A DNA stretch of 64,000 bases from contig JAGMWG010000008.1 of the NCBI GenBank assembly GCA_020744225.1, forward strand, positions 1,240,001 to 1,304,000, in the 5' to 3' direction. Of the stretch, positions 10,667 through 22,670 are shown one piece after another; position 1 is the stretch's first letter; each line of letters starts with the position of its first letter. Origin of the DNA: Paraphoma chrysanthemicola (taxonomy: Eukaryota; Ascomycota; Dothideomycetes; Pleosporales; Phaeosphaeriaceae). Under the pieces are notes generated by a model. The model had not been told where the DNA came from, made no database searches, and was given only the letters and a program-made list of their open reading frames with translations. A program made the position numbers and the translations under genes.

Positions 10667-11579
10667 ATGGACAATATACCCGAGCAACAAGTCCTCGACA
10701 CATTCGACGCCCTCGTCGCCGAGAATCTCATCGTCTACGGGCCACACACCAAACACCAACTCATAGACGAAGGCTATCCCGTGCGTCACACACCCCACCC
10801 TCAACAACCCATAATCCATCTAATCCAACCCCAAGATGGAATTCCGCATCTGCCCCGCCCTCCTCACCAAACCCCACACCACCACTGCATCTAACCCCAA
10901 CTACAACCACACACGCCGCTGGGGTCCCGGCAGCGACATGTTCTGTCCTTCTGAGCGATTAATACTATGCCAACTCAACAGCACCCATGATCTAGCTTTA
11001 AACTTATTCTGCGTGGACAGGCCGCAGTTACTTATCCTGACGACAGATTCGTACCGCAGACAGCATGAGATGCTTGACGCAGACGACTTTACTGCTGTGC
11101 TGGAAGTGCTACGGAAGTGGGAAGGCTGGTATATTATCTTCAACTGTGGGGAGAAGGGAGGGTGTTCAAGAGTGCATAAGCATTTACAGGGATTGAGAGG
11201 GGCGCCATATGCGTGGGAGGCGTTGGTGCGAGCAGCGAAGGGAGAGGGAAAAACGCCGTTTAAGTTTTTCATGCACAGGTTTGAAGAGGGTTTTGTGAAG
11301 GTCAATTTGACGGAGGTGCTGAGGGTGTACACTGAGATGCTAGGCCAATGTAGGGAAGTGCTTGGCTTGAGTGAAGATGAGGAGATATGTCCACACAATG
11401 TTGTGCTGTGGGATGACAGCATTGTTGTGATTCCGAGACGTGCAGGGATATGGAAAGGTGCGAGTGCAAATACGGGAGGCATGTTGGGATCGGTATGGGT
11501 GCCTGATCAGGCGGAGGCAGATAAGTGGCTGCAGCTTGGTTGTGCGAATGTATTGCGTGAGCTAGGAGTACCGTCTTAG
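10667..11579 (+). CDS. APA2: ATP adenylyltransferase / Ap4A phosphorylase family protein
   Basis: Model: join 10667..10780, 10836..11579, one 55-nt phase-0 intron, 285 aa. The family signature is the HIT-like catalytic stretch RVHKHLQG with His152 and His154 (HxHxQ). GSDMFCPSERLILCQLNSTH and LNLFCVDRPQLLILT match the N-terminal core of Apa1/Apa2 proteins. Those enzymes phosphorolyse diadenosine tetraphosphate to ATP and ADP, recycling a by-product of aminoacyl-tRNA synthetases and a stress signal. The C-terminal region contains EEICPHNVVLWDDSIVVIPR, close to the family end. The length is a little shorter than the yeast enzymes. It is convergent with the antiporter gene, only 175 bp apart. The symbol is by family; Apa1 and Apa2 are not distinguished here. 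Confidence 0.86.
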
Positions 11580-11754
11580 GAGCGAGTCTAATATCGAAAC
11601 GAACGGGGCGTGTAAAGAACAGCGATAACAAAGATATACCAAACAGCCGCGTGTCCTGGTATACCTTTATCTAAATCCGGTCGCGATCCATGTCATTATC
11701 CTTCACTATGTCACCCCGTAAGTCATGATCAATGGTCCTCGGCCGACCCCTCGG

Positions 11755-13672
11755 CTAGTTGCCGTCTACGAAGGATATTTTGGTCGTTTCACGCTGCAAC
11801 TCAATGTCCTTCTCCTTCAGCGTTTCCTCACTTCCATCGGTCGCATTAGTGAGTCGCCACGTGGGTGTGGCAGGCGCTGGTCGAGACATTGACTTGCGTT
11901 GGTTCATGTCATATGTTCGCTCCAGATCTTCAAAGGTCATGCCACCATCACGACTGACAGCTCTTGAAAATCGGTTATGGCGAACGACGCTATGAGTGCG
12001 ATGATCGACATGAGCATTATTGGGCAATGCCGATGTCGTGCTCAGGCGTCGCTCCATTGCTGGATCCATCTCAACGATCGGCGGAACCTTCTGCCAGCGA
12101 TATATGATCTCCAGCGCTGGGATAGATAGTCCGTGGACCACGATTGAGAAGAGTACGAGAAAGTAGACGACTGGACGCATGGCGCGGAGCAAGTCCTCCT
12201 CCTCGTGTGTCTCAGCAGCATCGAGCTTCGGGTAAAGATGGAAAGCATGCTCGACATAAAAGACGGCGCCGATGCCGATTGGGCCGAAGTAGCCCATGAA
12301 GAGAGCTTCTTGCCAAGTCTTGACCGTGTTTGGCATCAGCTTATACATGACCATCATGGCTGGTATGCGTCGCAGCAGGAGGACCAGGAGTCCTAAGGCC
12401 AGTAGGCGACCGTATGTGATACCAGTTATGTCCGGCTGGTTGAACTCATTCCAAGGCAGGATTGCGCCAATATACATGAAGCCTCCAAAGTTCAATAGAA
12501 TATCAATGGACCCATTGACTTCATCATGCCTTTTCAATGTCTCGTCGAGGTATCTGCCGTTCCAATTGAGTGCTGCGCCAGCGCAGAAACAGGCAAGAAG
12601 GTCGTCGAGACCTGCGCAACCGGTGATTCCGATGACGAAGAGGCCAAGCGCGGTTGGGAATAGGAGGAGGCTCTCGCTGTCAATCCACTTTCTACACAGC
12701 AGGTTAGTGTTGATAAGGCACGTTACGCCAGATAGTTGCTTACTTCTTCAGCGAGAAATTGATGGCATACATGCTCATGATGCCTACAACAGCTCCTACC
12801 ACTGCCCCAGTGAGGATGAAGTAGAGCCATCCCTCCACAATCCAGATCTCAACTGCTCGGCCCGCACCGCCTCCAAGACGACCTACATCACCAGCTCTGG
12901 TCATTAGTCGACTGATGCCGTCCGATACGACTCTTGCAGCGCTTGGCTTGAAGTTGACATCTTCTTCGGGTGCATGTCGGATCAGGTAGGTCGCAAGCAG
13001 CAAGAATGGGAAGCCGAAGCCATCATTTGAGCCAGCTTCGGCAGAGATAATCTCGCGAAGCGCACGAGGTACATATTTGTCGGCAAAGGGCCCTTTAGCA
13101 ATCGCCTGTGACAGTACTGGATCGGTGGAAGTGACGAGCGAGCCAATGACCATCGCCGTAAGCGTCGTAAGCTTCGGTACCATGAGCTTGATACATCCAG
13201 TGGTGCATAACCACATAATGGTCATGACCGGAATGAGCAGCAGAGCCATGTCTTTCCAACGATGCCAAGGATATTTGGCAGGAAGCTGGTAGCCCGCCAT
13301 CACAAGCTGGATGCCGATGACAACGCGCGTCAAGCCCTTCAGCAATGTCAGTATATGAAGCTACAACAGTAGGTCGAGTAGAGATGTACCAATGTGATGT
13401 CTGGAGTCTGATCCTTCACAGCGGTTCCCCATCGCTCGGAGTCAATAAACTTTGCCGCGATCGGACCCAAGATAATACCAACAACCAGCGCTGGTAGAGC
13501 CTCGCCCAGGTACCAAATCTGCTTGATTTTCACTGAAATGAGTCCGTACAGAACTGTGAATGCCCCTATGAACGTCGTAAGCAGGGAAGACGTCATGCGT
13601 TGAAATACGGTCTAGACACATACCCAGTACTGCAATGACAATGTTCAGCTCGCTAACGTCTAGAGTAGGCAT
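11755..13672 (-). CDS. Plasma-membrane alkali-cation/H+ antiporter (Nha1/Sod2 type, CPA family)
   Basis: Model: complement join 11755..12691, 12744..13336, 13390..13565, 13624..13672, 584 aa. It starts MPTLDVSELNIVIAVLGAF, typical of fungal Nha1/Sod2 proteins. About a dozen hydrophobic segments follow. Ion-site motifs are visible: TSTDPVL (Asp near residue 147) and GSNDGFGFP (Asp near 180). ITGCAGLDDLLACFCAGAALNWNG and GYFGPIGIGAVFY are further conserved membrane blocks. The C-terminal ~130 residues form a cytosolic Ser/Thr-rich tail, shorter than in yeast Nha1. The protein exports Na+ or K+ in exchange for protons across the plasma membrane and supports salt tolerance and pH balance. All introns are short (52-58 nt). 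Confidence 0.92.
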
Positions 13673-16463
13673 TTCGGCGGAAGGTGCTACAGATAATGGC
13701 TCAGTTCAAGCAGCAGGAGACAGCTGTGCGTCGAAAGGTCTTCTCAGGATTATGTATGCAGCAGGTACTTGGGTTATCTATAAGCAGATGGAGTACAAAA
13801 ATTGTGCATCGGGCCAGCCGATCGTTCAAAGAGGCATTTTCAGTCGGAAGGCGGAAGATCTAGGAGAGTACGTAAGGGTGAGACGCAAGCAAGCGAAGAA
13901 TATAGAAGAGTGGGATACGACAGAGAAGCAATGAATAGCTTATGAGGATTGACCACAACCATGATGAAACGGGAGAAAAGCAAGACTGATACAACCTTTG
14001 TTACCTAGCTGTATTGAAAAGTGGGAAGTCTGGAGGAATGTGCCACGTCCCGTGTCGATCCTCACTGCGCAAGCGCTGTCAAGGTGGATCTCAGCGCTGG
14101 TCTGAGCCTCATGTTTTGCGTGTAAAGTCGTCGAGCAATGATGTGGCAACAGCCATCAACCTAGATGATCCTTCAAAACTCATCTACCACGTACATGAAC
14201 CTCATCGTAGCTGAAGCCAATTGCTTTGCCATGCTTTCGTGTGACAGGATGCTACTTCTTCCACGTCTTGGGGCAGCTTCATGCCCACGCAAGGGCTTAG
14301 CAATGACTCGAAGATATGGAAGGCTTGGTATAAGAGATATAGCTGAAGGATCATCTTGGCAGGACAGGTCGTATATGCTTTGAGTAAGATAGGTTGTATT
14401 CGTCGGCAGCCATGCACGACTGGAAAACGTAGCCTATTTGTCTGGGAATGCATCGCGGTTCAATAAAGATGCTCACTATTTGAAGTCTCACCTTGCTTCC
14501 ACTAACAAATGTACTCGCAAGTCGACCACGACCTGATGTCCTCGATACGTGCCTTGGGAAACAGGGGCGGTGTATGAGTTGCAAGGTCCGCGGACGGATA
14601 TGATTCCCGTCTTCTCCAAGATATTCGTACTGCCATGGCTTCTGATCCACAGTTAAGAGACGGACACTCGATGCTGTTGGACTGAGGTTGATGCTTGGTC
14701 CGCCAGGCCAAGCTCTTCCGCTGTACCTTTCCGCTTGCTGGGAGCCCCATGCACGTCTCAGGATTGCCGAAATCCGACTGCTAGCTCCATAAATAAACAA
14801 CAAGAATGATGAGTGGTGGACGCATGTTGTGGCTTGTGGATCCGCTGCGTGGCTAATGCCGCTGTATCCGTCTCGTCTCGCTTGGGATGCTCGGCGGCGG
14901 ACGGCGGAGACTTGGCCGTGATATATCGAACACGGGAAGAGATGCATTCCATTTGCTTTGGATCTGAGCGTTCTCTCGGCCAGATTTGCAACGTTCATTG
15001 TCTCGCCTGGAATTCAACAGACGTCCAACAAGTGGCAGCGCTACGCACGTCATCATAGTGAACGTGCGCTCTGTCTACACAGCATGGTCGCGCCATCGAC
15101 GAAACTTTATCAGCGAGTTCGAAGCGTCACTATCGAATTGCAGGCATCCAGCATAGAGAACGACTAGAGAAGGTGACGCGGAGCGTATTTGTTGGAGGGC
15201 TTCTTTACGAGATAGAGCAAGGCTCGAACGAATGAAGCGTCCGCGTTGGAAGATATCCACTCAAGCTATACACATGGTTGCGGCAAGATGCACTACTAAC
15301 ATAATTCCCTGTATTTGCTGAAGTTGCGTGGCAGGTTTGGAATCCCTACAATAGGCCGAGCAGTAACGGGTGGGCGGAGCCTCGATCATGGCGATCGAGG
15401 CCGGTCACGAGAAGTGATACGAAGTGATCGAGCACGTCATCATTCAGAATGAGTTTTGGACGCTGTGGTGATCTGCACAGTGATGTGAATTGGAAGGATG
15501 CTGGAAAGAGCTGGCCACAATCTTAGGCGATGCGATCTCGACATGGGAGTTGCCGCGGGTGCCAAGACGCCAAATCAGTCTGCTTACTTTTGCAGCTACT
15601 CTAAAGTCCGGCCGTTATGCCTTGCCTCGTCTTCCTCGCATACGCACTGGCCCAGCCATCGAAAACACCAAATAACATCATCGATCTTTTCTTCCATTTT
15701 CTTGGAAAGCCGAGAGTCTGTCAAAGAATTCGGCAGGCTAAAAGCTAAAGCGCTCGAGTCGTTCGCAGAATGACGACACAGCTTCGCCAATATGAAATAC
15801 GTGGCAAGAGTTCAGCACATAAGAGGAGCAAGCAACAGTATACCTATACTTTCTCAAGCAATCAATCTGTCACAGTATGACTTCCTTAATACGAGCTGTC
15901 GCTCAACTTGACTTAGCATAAAATGCATCTGCCGTCGATGTTCTTGTAACAACTCTGCGTGACGCAACGGACGCTATCGTTCGCTTTAACGCATCAGCAT
16001 CTGCGCTCCCATCACGTTGCTTCGATCGGTAACATGGAAATCGTCTAATCTTTTGTGTATATGTCAGCATCAGTGTGACCGTGTTTTTCGCATCAGGTGC
16101 ATATGCATGGATCGTTGGGAACATGTCAAAAGGCTTACCAGTGTCAAACAATGTTGGTCTAGACATCTATGTAGAGTCACCACAGGACGCAACAGGATAT
16201 TCCTATGCACAGATCATCGTAACAGCCCCAAAATTTCGACTTCGGCAAGCTGACGGCTCGTCAACTGATTGAGATGGACATCATCGGAGCAGTGTCAGCC
16301 GGTTGCAGTGCCAAGATTTGTAACTCCGATGTGTTGACCATCATGTCGGACCGGACCTTCGAAGTAGGTATATATGTTAAGATATGGCTGAACTTCAGCT
16401 GAGGTGATCAAAACTTTCTGGACTGACCTTAGACTCTCGCAGCACATTTTTTCATATCTCAAA
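13673..16463. other. 2.8-kb region without recognised genes
   Basis: It lies between the divergent starts of the antiporter and the SDR gene. The longest frame is 215 codons on the minus strand at 14351-14998; it has erratic composition and overlaps other frames on both strands, so I do not call it. Promoters for both flanking genes must lie here. Confidence 0.45.
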
Positions 16464-17671
16464 ATGGTCGGTTCCTCCCCCGTGAAGCCTGTCGATTGCA
16501 CAGTCGACTTTGACACTAGCGTCCTCACAGGAAAAACCGCGGTAGTCACTGGAGGTACGCATTATACCAACGAAATCTCTATTAGGTACGGACTATATGA
16601 GCTGACACGGACGCGGATTGATAGGCGCAAGCGGTCTCGGCGAAGCTTATGTTCGTGCATTAGTAGCCGCTGGGTAGCTAGCATCACTCTTTGTCACCCT
16701 TCATTCAGCTCACCTGTCATTCAGCATCCATGTTTGTTTTGGTGACCGCGATGTTCATCGTGGCGAGCAGTTGGCATCAGAGCTGCCGAGGTAGAATTTC
16801 ATTATGTACAACTCATCATCAATCAAATGCTGATAATGCGCAGGACCAAGTTCGTCAAATGCGATGTGACCAATTGGGAAGATCAAGTCCAGCTTTTCGA
16901 ACAAGCTATCACGCTTTCACCGTCCGGGAAAGTCGACTTCGTCGTTGCAAATGCAGGAGTTGCACGCCAAGACGATGTATTCACATTCAACGGTAATTGA
17001 ATGTCCTGAAGCACTTCGCTGATCTTTTATAACATCATGCAGGTCCTGCAACCGGGCCGATAAAGCCCTCGCTCGACATTGTCGAAGTCAATCTTCACGG
17101 CACGTTGTACACCACAAAACTCGCAATGCATTACTTCGTAAAGCAGAACGGCACTGAAGTCAGCGACAAGCAGGAAGACACGTGTCTCGTGCTTATCGGG
17201 TCTGGTGCAGCCTATCTCGATTGTCCAAGAGGCCCGCAATATTCTGCGACAAAGTGGGCAATGCGAGGAATCATGCATTCACTACGAAGGACAGCGTTTT
17301 ATTATGGAAGTCGGGTTAACATGATTTCACCGTGGTATGCTCTCCTTCACAATACTTTGTTACCTCGTGATTTTGAAGTGCTGATTGCATGCAGGTACGT
17401 CAGAACCAAGATCCTTACCGACACAATGTTCAACGACGTTGAAAAGTCCGGCGTCCAACTCGCCACAACGGAAGATGCAGGACAAGCTCTGTTGCGCATA
17501 CTCAGCGACAGGACGATCAATGGTCGGTCGCTCTTCATTTCAGCCAGAAAGTGGGCGCCAAGAGGGTATTTGGACTTAGACCTGGACGAATATCCCGGAA
17601 ATGCGTTGTTGGAGGAGGTTCAAGCTGATCAGGTCAAAAGTTCGCCTGTGGAGTTGGGGCTGTTTATATGA
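16464..17671 (+). CDS. Short-chain dehydrogenase/reductase (classical SDR, 15-PGDH-like)
   Basis: Model: join 16464..16554, 16625..16673, 16725..16790, 16844..16992, 17043..17334, 17395..17671, 307 aa. Six exons with five short introns rebuild a complete Rossmann enzyme. The cofactor motif TGGASGLG is split by intron 1 and the acidic GDRD after strand two favours NAD(H). CDVTNWEDQ and VANAG follow, and the catalytic set is Ser172, Tyr185 and Lys189 in PQYSATKWAMRG. It most resembles the fungal SDRs annotated as 15-hydroxyprostaglandin dehydrogenase-like or 5'-hydroxyaverantin dehydrogenase-like. The real alcohol or ketone substrate is unknown. The tail after residue 270 is charged and variable. 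No metabolite backbone gene is nearby, so a catabolic role is equally possible. It is convergent with the kinase-like gene. Confidence 0.85.
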
Positions 17672-17775
17672 AACTAAATGCCATGAAATAAGATCAAGAG
17701 AGGAGATTGATCATGTCAAATGCTGCCTCCATAGTCCTCACCATCGTACTTTGGCTTTTCTGCACCATCACTAAC

Positions 17776-18927
17776 CTATGCATCCGGCCTTGCCTCGTAC
17801 ATCAACCTCCGCACCATAACCTCGTCCCTTAAATCCTTCGCTTTCGCATACTTCTCTCTCGCCAACGCCATTTTCTCCTCAATCTTCAATCGCGTCTCAA
17901 TCAGTGGAACAACATACCTTTTTAACTGTGCTGCCGTCAATCTCTCCCCTGAATCCCGTTCCATGAGCGCTTTGTACCAAGTATTCAATTGCTTGCTATA
18001 AGGCTGATGATGCGGCAGGTGGCCTTCGACGTCCCAGTCCCTCTTGAGCTCAGCGGATGTAGTGTCGAGAGGACGATAGACGATTGGAATAACGTCACAT
18101 CATGGCCATTTACTCAGATCCTCATCGAGAGTGGGGTACTGCAGGCCTTTGCGTTTACGCGATACAATGAATGCGGCGCGGGATTGGCGGGGTTTGATTC
18201 CAAGCGCAATGTGGTGGATCGTAGCGCCGAAAGACCACATATCGACTGCTGGCGTGAATCCTTCCCTCATGCGTTCGGCGAGAGGCGGTGCGTAGAGGTA
18301 TGTGCCTGGCCAGAAGCTCAATGATTTGGCTGGATGTAGTGGGTACAGTATGAGGCGCGCAAAGTCTGTGATTTTGAATGTTGGGAGGACGGGAATGGCA
18401 TCGTCTGTAGTGGCGAAACCTGGTGGAGTGAGGACGAGGATGTTGGCTGGCTTGAGGTCCACGTGCACATAGGGTGTTGTTAGACCGTTGTGTAGATGAT
18501 CGAGACCGAGACCGACGTCGCGTAAGAGCTTGAGAATTGTGATTTCAGACAGACGTTTGGGCCTTCCGTGCTTCGTTTCCCGACGGTTCCACTTGAACAC
18601 GTAGTGATCTAGATCGCCCAGGTCGCATAGTTGGAAGAAGATGGCGGGTCCTTGGTCGAAGCGGAAGTTCTGTGTGAAGGTAAGCATGCTAGAGATGTGT
18701 TCATGTTTCCCCAAGATTGCTAAATTACGGATCTCGCGCATGATAGGTTCTTCATGATTGGAGCTGCTCAGATCGTAACGAGGAGTTTTGACGGCGATGA
18801 CTTCAGCGGTGTGACGGTGCGTGTAGGCCGTGACGGTACCATCAGTTCCTTCGCCTATCTCGTCGTTTTCTTCGAATAGTCTGTCGAATCGTACTGGATC
18901 TTTGAGATCTGAGGTTGTCCAGGACAT
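17776..18927 (-). pseudogene. Protein-kinase-like gene interrupted by an in-frame TGA (possible pseudogene)
   Basis: One minus-strand frame encodes a kinase-like domain but contains TGA at 18100-18102; the same frame then continues 107 codons to a second stop at 17776. Before the TGA: glycine loop GEGTDGTV, IAVKTPR lysine, HVDLKPANIL catalytic loop, TDFARL in place of DFG, and VDMWSFGATI. After it: VIPIVYRPLD, GHLPHHQPYS, LNTWYKALMERD and RLTAAQLKRYVVPLIE, which I recognise as the conserved C-terminal end of a fungal kinase-like family. So both halves look inherited from one protein. Alternatives are a true nonsense mutation, a sequencing error, or removal of the stop by an intron; the best candidate (donor GTAAAT at 18113, acceptor after CTCAAGAG) would delete the conserved VYRPLD block. 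Starts at 18927 or 18987 are both possible. Confidence 0.6.
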
Positions 18928-19204
18928 TGTACAAGGTAGTTCAGAATGGAGGCCACCGCGAGCGATAGGTTGTGATCGACTTCCCATCCTTTTCCTATCA
19001 AGTTGAGATCCTTCAAGATTGAACGTGAAAGTGACTGAATTATGAATAGCTTTGAAACGGCGCAGTCTATGGCACCTTGTGAATAGTACGGATGGATGGT
19101 GCACAATGTCACTATGCTGTATTACTGTGTAATGCCTCCTTCTCACCAGAAGGACCATCATAGTGAACTTTGCCAGTCAAGTCAACTCTTACAGCCGAAA
19201 TCCA

Positions 19205-21139
19205 TCACTCAGCCTCACCCTTAATCCTCTGATTATTCTCAATAAACACCTTCCTGAACCTGAAATGCATCAAATCCGTCGTAACCTCCCACGCACTCTT
19301 CGCATTCTCCTTGACCAACTGCCTCGTCGGCTTCTGAAACAGCTGATCAATCTCTTCCAGCGTCTTGTTCTTCGTCTCCGGCATAAAGAAAATCTGGTAG
19401 AACCATCCAATCACCGCAATGCCGCCGTAGAAACCGAGCGACAGGCCCGTCCGCGTCATTGCGTTTTGCATACCAGTGAAATTGTACGTGACGATGAAGG
19501 ACGATAGGAAGAGCCATCCGGTCGAGGTGGTCATGCCGTAGGATCGTAGGTACGTAGGGTATACTTCGGATGGAATGACCCATGTGAGTGCAGCGTACGA
19601 GCCGAAGAACAGCTCATACAGGATCAGACCGGTGAGGTAGACGCCGAGCTGTGCACTCAGAGTATTGAGCTGGTAGCTGACACCGACGAGGACAAGACCG
19701 ATGAAGAAGCCCGGAAGCATGGCAATGGCCCAGAATCGGCGTCCACAGGTCTCCATGAGGAAGATCGCGGGGATTGTACCGAGGAGAAGAGATCCACCGC
19801 CAACGAGTGACATGTATGTGGCGTCGTATGTGTCGAAACCGACTTGAGACATCAAGACCGACATGTAATACTGCAAGACCACGGGGGCAAATGTTAGCAA
19901 AACTCTTGGAATGAGGGCAAAACCCAGTGATCTTGCTGATGACACTTCGTTGTGAAAGTTGGTTTACGTACCATGATAGCGTTGATCCCAGTAAATTGTC
20001 CAAGGAAGATCATAGTGTTAGCATAAATAATCGCTCTTCTCGCCCTCGGCTTCGTGAAGAAGTCCATCCAGGGGAACATATTCGTCCTTCCTGCAGCAAC
20101 CTCCGCCTCCTCTTCCTCGGTACTGAGCTTCATCACAAAGAACTCTTCACGCGCCTCGTGCGTCGCAACACCACGAATACGGCGCCAGACTTTATACGCT
20201 TCGAGCGGTTTACCCTTGTGCATCAAGTACCGCGGACTTTCCGGCATGAACAGAATGCCAACGCCCATGATTGTTGAGAACACAAGCGAGCTACCCAGAA
20301 TGTAGCGCCAGTTGCCAGGCACGGTGATGAACATGGCTGCGACGGCGTAGCCCAGGACTTCGCCGAGCGCGATGTTGAATTGGTAGAGGGAGACGAGGTT
20401 GCCGCGGAGGCGTGATTCGACGGTCTCGGCAACGTAGACGGGAACGCTGGGCAGATGGTCAGTGGATGTCTTTTGAGCGGGTTGAATATGGTTACTTACG
20501 TGCCGCCTTCGAGACCGACACCTGCACCGAGGATCACACGAGCAGCGACGATCATGCCATAGTTCATACTACCAGCTTCGAGAGCGCCGCCGATGGTGTA
20601 GAGAATGCACGAGATGAGGATAGCCCAGCGGCGTCCGAAGTATTCGTTGCATGGCGAGATAAGAAAAGCACCAGCGACGGCTATGACAATGTCAGTCTCG
20701 ATCTCGAAACGTCCGAATGACCTTTCTTACCACCAAGCGGCATTCCCGAATTCACCAGCGAGTTCTGCTGGGCAGTAAGCCCCAGGTCCTTTGGCAACGT
20801 CAAGTTCGCACCCGAGATCAACGACTGATCGAGGCCGGAAAGCAGGCCGCCCATGGACGCGAATGCGACTAGCATCCAAGTGAAATGTCTCGGATCCTTG
20901 AACTCGAGATCAAAGAAACCCTTCTTGTAACCAGACTGCTGCAACTCCTTATCTAGTTCCTGGATCAAGTTCTCAGATTCCCAACCGCGCGCATCTTCAA
21001 GCTGCTCCGTCTTGGCTTTTGGCGCAGAATAGTCTGGCGGAGGCGCGGCTTCGATTTCTGCGTGTTTGGGCGGCGAAGCAGTCTCGACATGTTGTTGTGT
21101 TGCGTCCGGCATTGTGGATTTGGAGTCTTTTTCGTCCAT
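19205..21139 (-). CDS. MFS sugar transporter
   Basis: Model: complement join 19205..19870, 19973..20446, 20500..20680, 20731..21139 by splice signals; exact junction bases are exon 1 to 20731, exon 2 20680-20500, exon 3 20446-19972 and exon 4 from 19870, total 576 aa. Sugar-porter hallmarks are present: NEYFGRRWAI after the second membrane span, PESPRYLMHKGK before the central loop, LMETCGRRFWAI, and the end signature FMPETKNKTLEEIDQLF. Twelve hydrophobic spans are arranged 6+6. The N-terminal ~75 residues are cytosolic and Pro/Glu-rich. It should carry hexoses, pentoses or related polyols into the cell by proton symport; the substrate cannot be fixed. The upstream frame start at 21160 is GTG, so the ATG at 21139 is used. 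Confidence 0.9.
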
Positions 21140-21231
21140 GATGAATGAGTAGATGGCCACTTCTCAAGGAGGCATGCGATAGCTCTGAGAACAGGGAGAG
21201 GAGAGGAAAATCAACAAACGCAACTTTGCTC

Positions 21232-21238
21232 TATATAC
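21232..21238 (-). promoter_or_regulatory. TATA-like element upstream of the sugar transporter
   Basis: GTATATAG on the minus strand sits about 93 bp before the transporter ATG, a usual position for a fungal TATA box. Sequence match only. Confidence 0.35.
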
Positions 21239-22637
21239 AGTTTCCCACTCCGCTTTTATATCCCCAAGCATACCCACCTATCTCCCATGGAGAAACAGCC
21301 TCCCCACGGCACTCCCACTGTTCTCCATTGCCATGACGTAGCCCTTGTTTGGAGACTCCAGCATCCTGACGCTGGGTGGCACATGCGCAGCAAAATTCCA
21401 CCTCGACAGGACCCAAGGCTGGCCCATGCACACTTCAGAGATAAAAAGACGCAACAACGATTGGCGATGGTATACCAGGAACAGGCAAGGACGGTGGAGC
21501 AATAAGCTTCGGTCCGATGGCTTGGTGGAGCTTGGTGCAAAAGAAGCTTCTAGCGGGTCCACTTGCGGCTCTGCAGTGAGATTATCGGTGGTCCGAGAAT
21601 TGTACCGCTGGAGGAAGGGCAGATGGATGTATTCTTGTAAGAATGCATGGCGGCACAGTTGATTGAAGCATGCATGATATTAAGGGTCAAGTGTGAGTGA
21701 AAGGCCAAGAGCGTGGTGGCGGCAGGCGTCAGTAGTGTACCGGAAGTGGCGTGCGCAACGTTCGTGACCACACTTGTGGTGGCTGCAAGCCATGAGCTAA
21801 TTGCCGGCGAACTGCCGGGATGCACATGATTGTAACATGCTAAAGTCGTGTTGGACTCAAAACTCGGTACTATTTTGACATGGTTGTTGGAGTAGTCCGC
21901 GCGGCAACGGAGCTTAGTAGGTCGGACTGTGCATGGAGCGTGTGTCTTCCTCATGAGCTACCTACGAGGTTATGATTAACATCAGATCAGTAGCGAAAAC
22001 ACATAGATGGTTTTGCAATAACCATCTACCGCTCTCATATGACTCAGCGGGTTCCGCTAATACTTTCTCAGTCTGATTTCTGATAGGAGGCCGTAATCTG
22101 GCTCCAGTGTGCTCAATCTGTGTAGAAACATCGGAGACCCATTTTCGACCCACCTAACGAAGCAGCTCCACAGCAGATAAATTACCATTTTAGGTACACC
22201 ATCCGACATCTCAATTGCACAATGCGCTGTAACGACTCCTGCCTGATCATGCTTATATGCTTGCTCGTGAAGTCCTGCGTAGCCTTGAAGATTTCATGTG
22301 CATCGAGCGAGAGGTGTGGAAGCCTCTTGTGACATTGCGGCCTATCAAGGGTTATGGAGCTGCTCTCATCGACAAGTTCATCTGCGAATTTCCACTACTG
22401 AAAGCTCGACAAGATATGGAATATCAGCATGTTACTTCCATTGTTTTGCTTGGTTGACAGTACACGTCTTCAAGCACTTGGTCATCATGATACTGTTGAC
22501 ATCCGCATCGACTTGACGAATCCTGTTCTACCCTCTAACGTCACATGGCAGCCACCATGTACCGCTCCATTGAGAAAGCAATCGCTCCATTGACCCCATG
22601 CGTGTGAACGCATGTTACTGTTGCAAACGGGTCCCGA

Positions 22638-22670
22638 TGTCACGCCCTTGTCACGCCCTTGTCACGGCCT
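22638..22670. repeat. Tandem repeat, 3 x 11 bp
   Basis: The unit TGTCACGCCCT occurs twice exactly and a third time with one change (TGTCACGGCCT), head to tail. A weaker fourth partial copy (CGTCGCG) follows. Confidence 0.85.

Noticed and set aside
14351..14998. 215-codon minus-strand frame
   Set aside because: Irregular composition, no recognisable motif, and overlapped by other frames on both strands.
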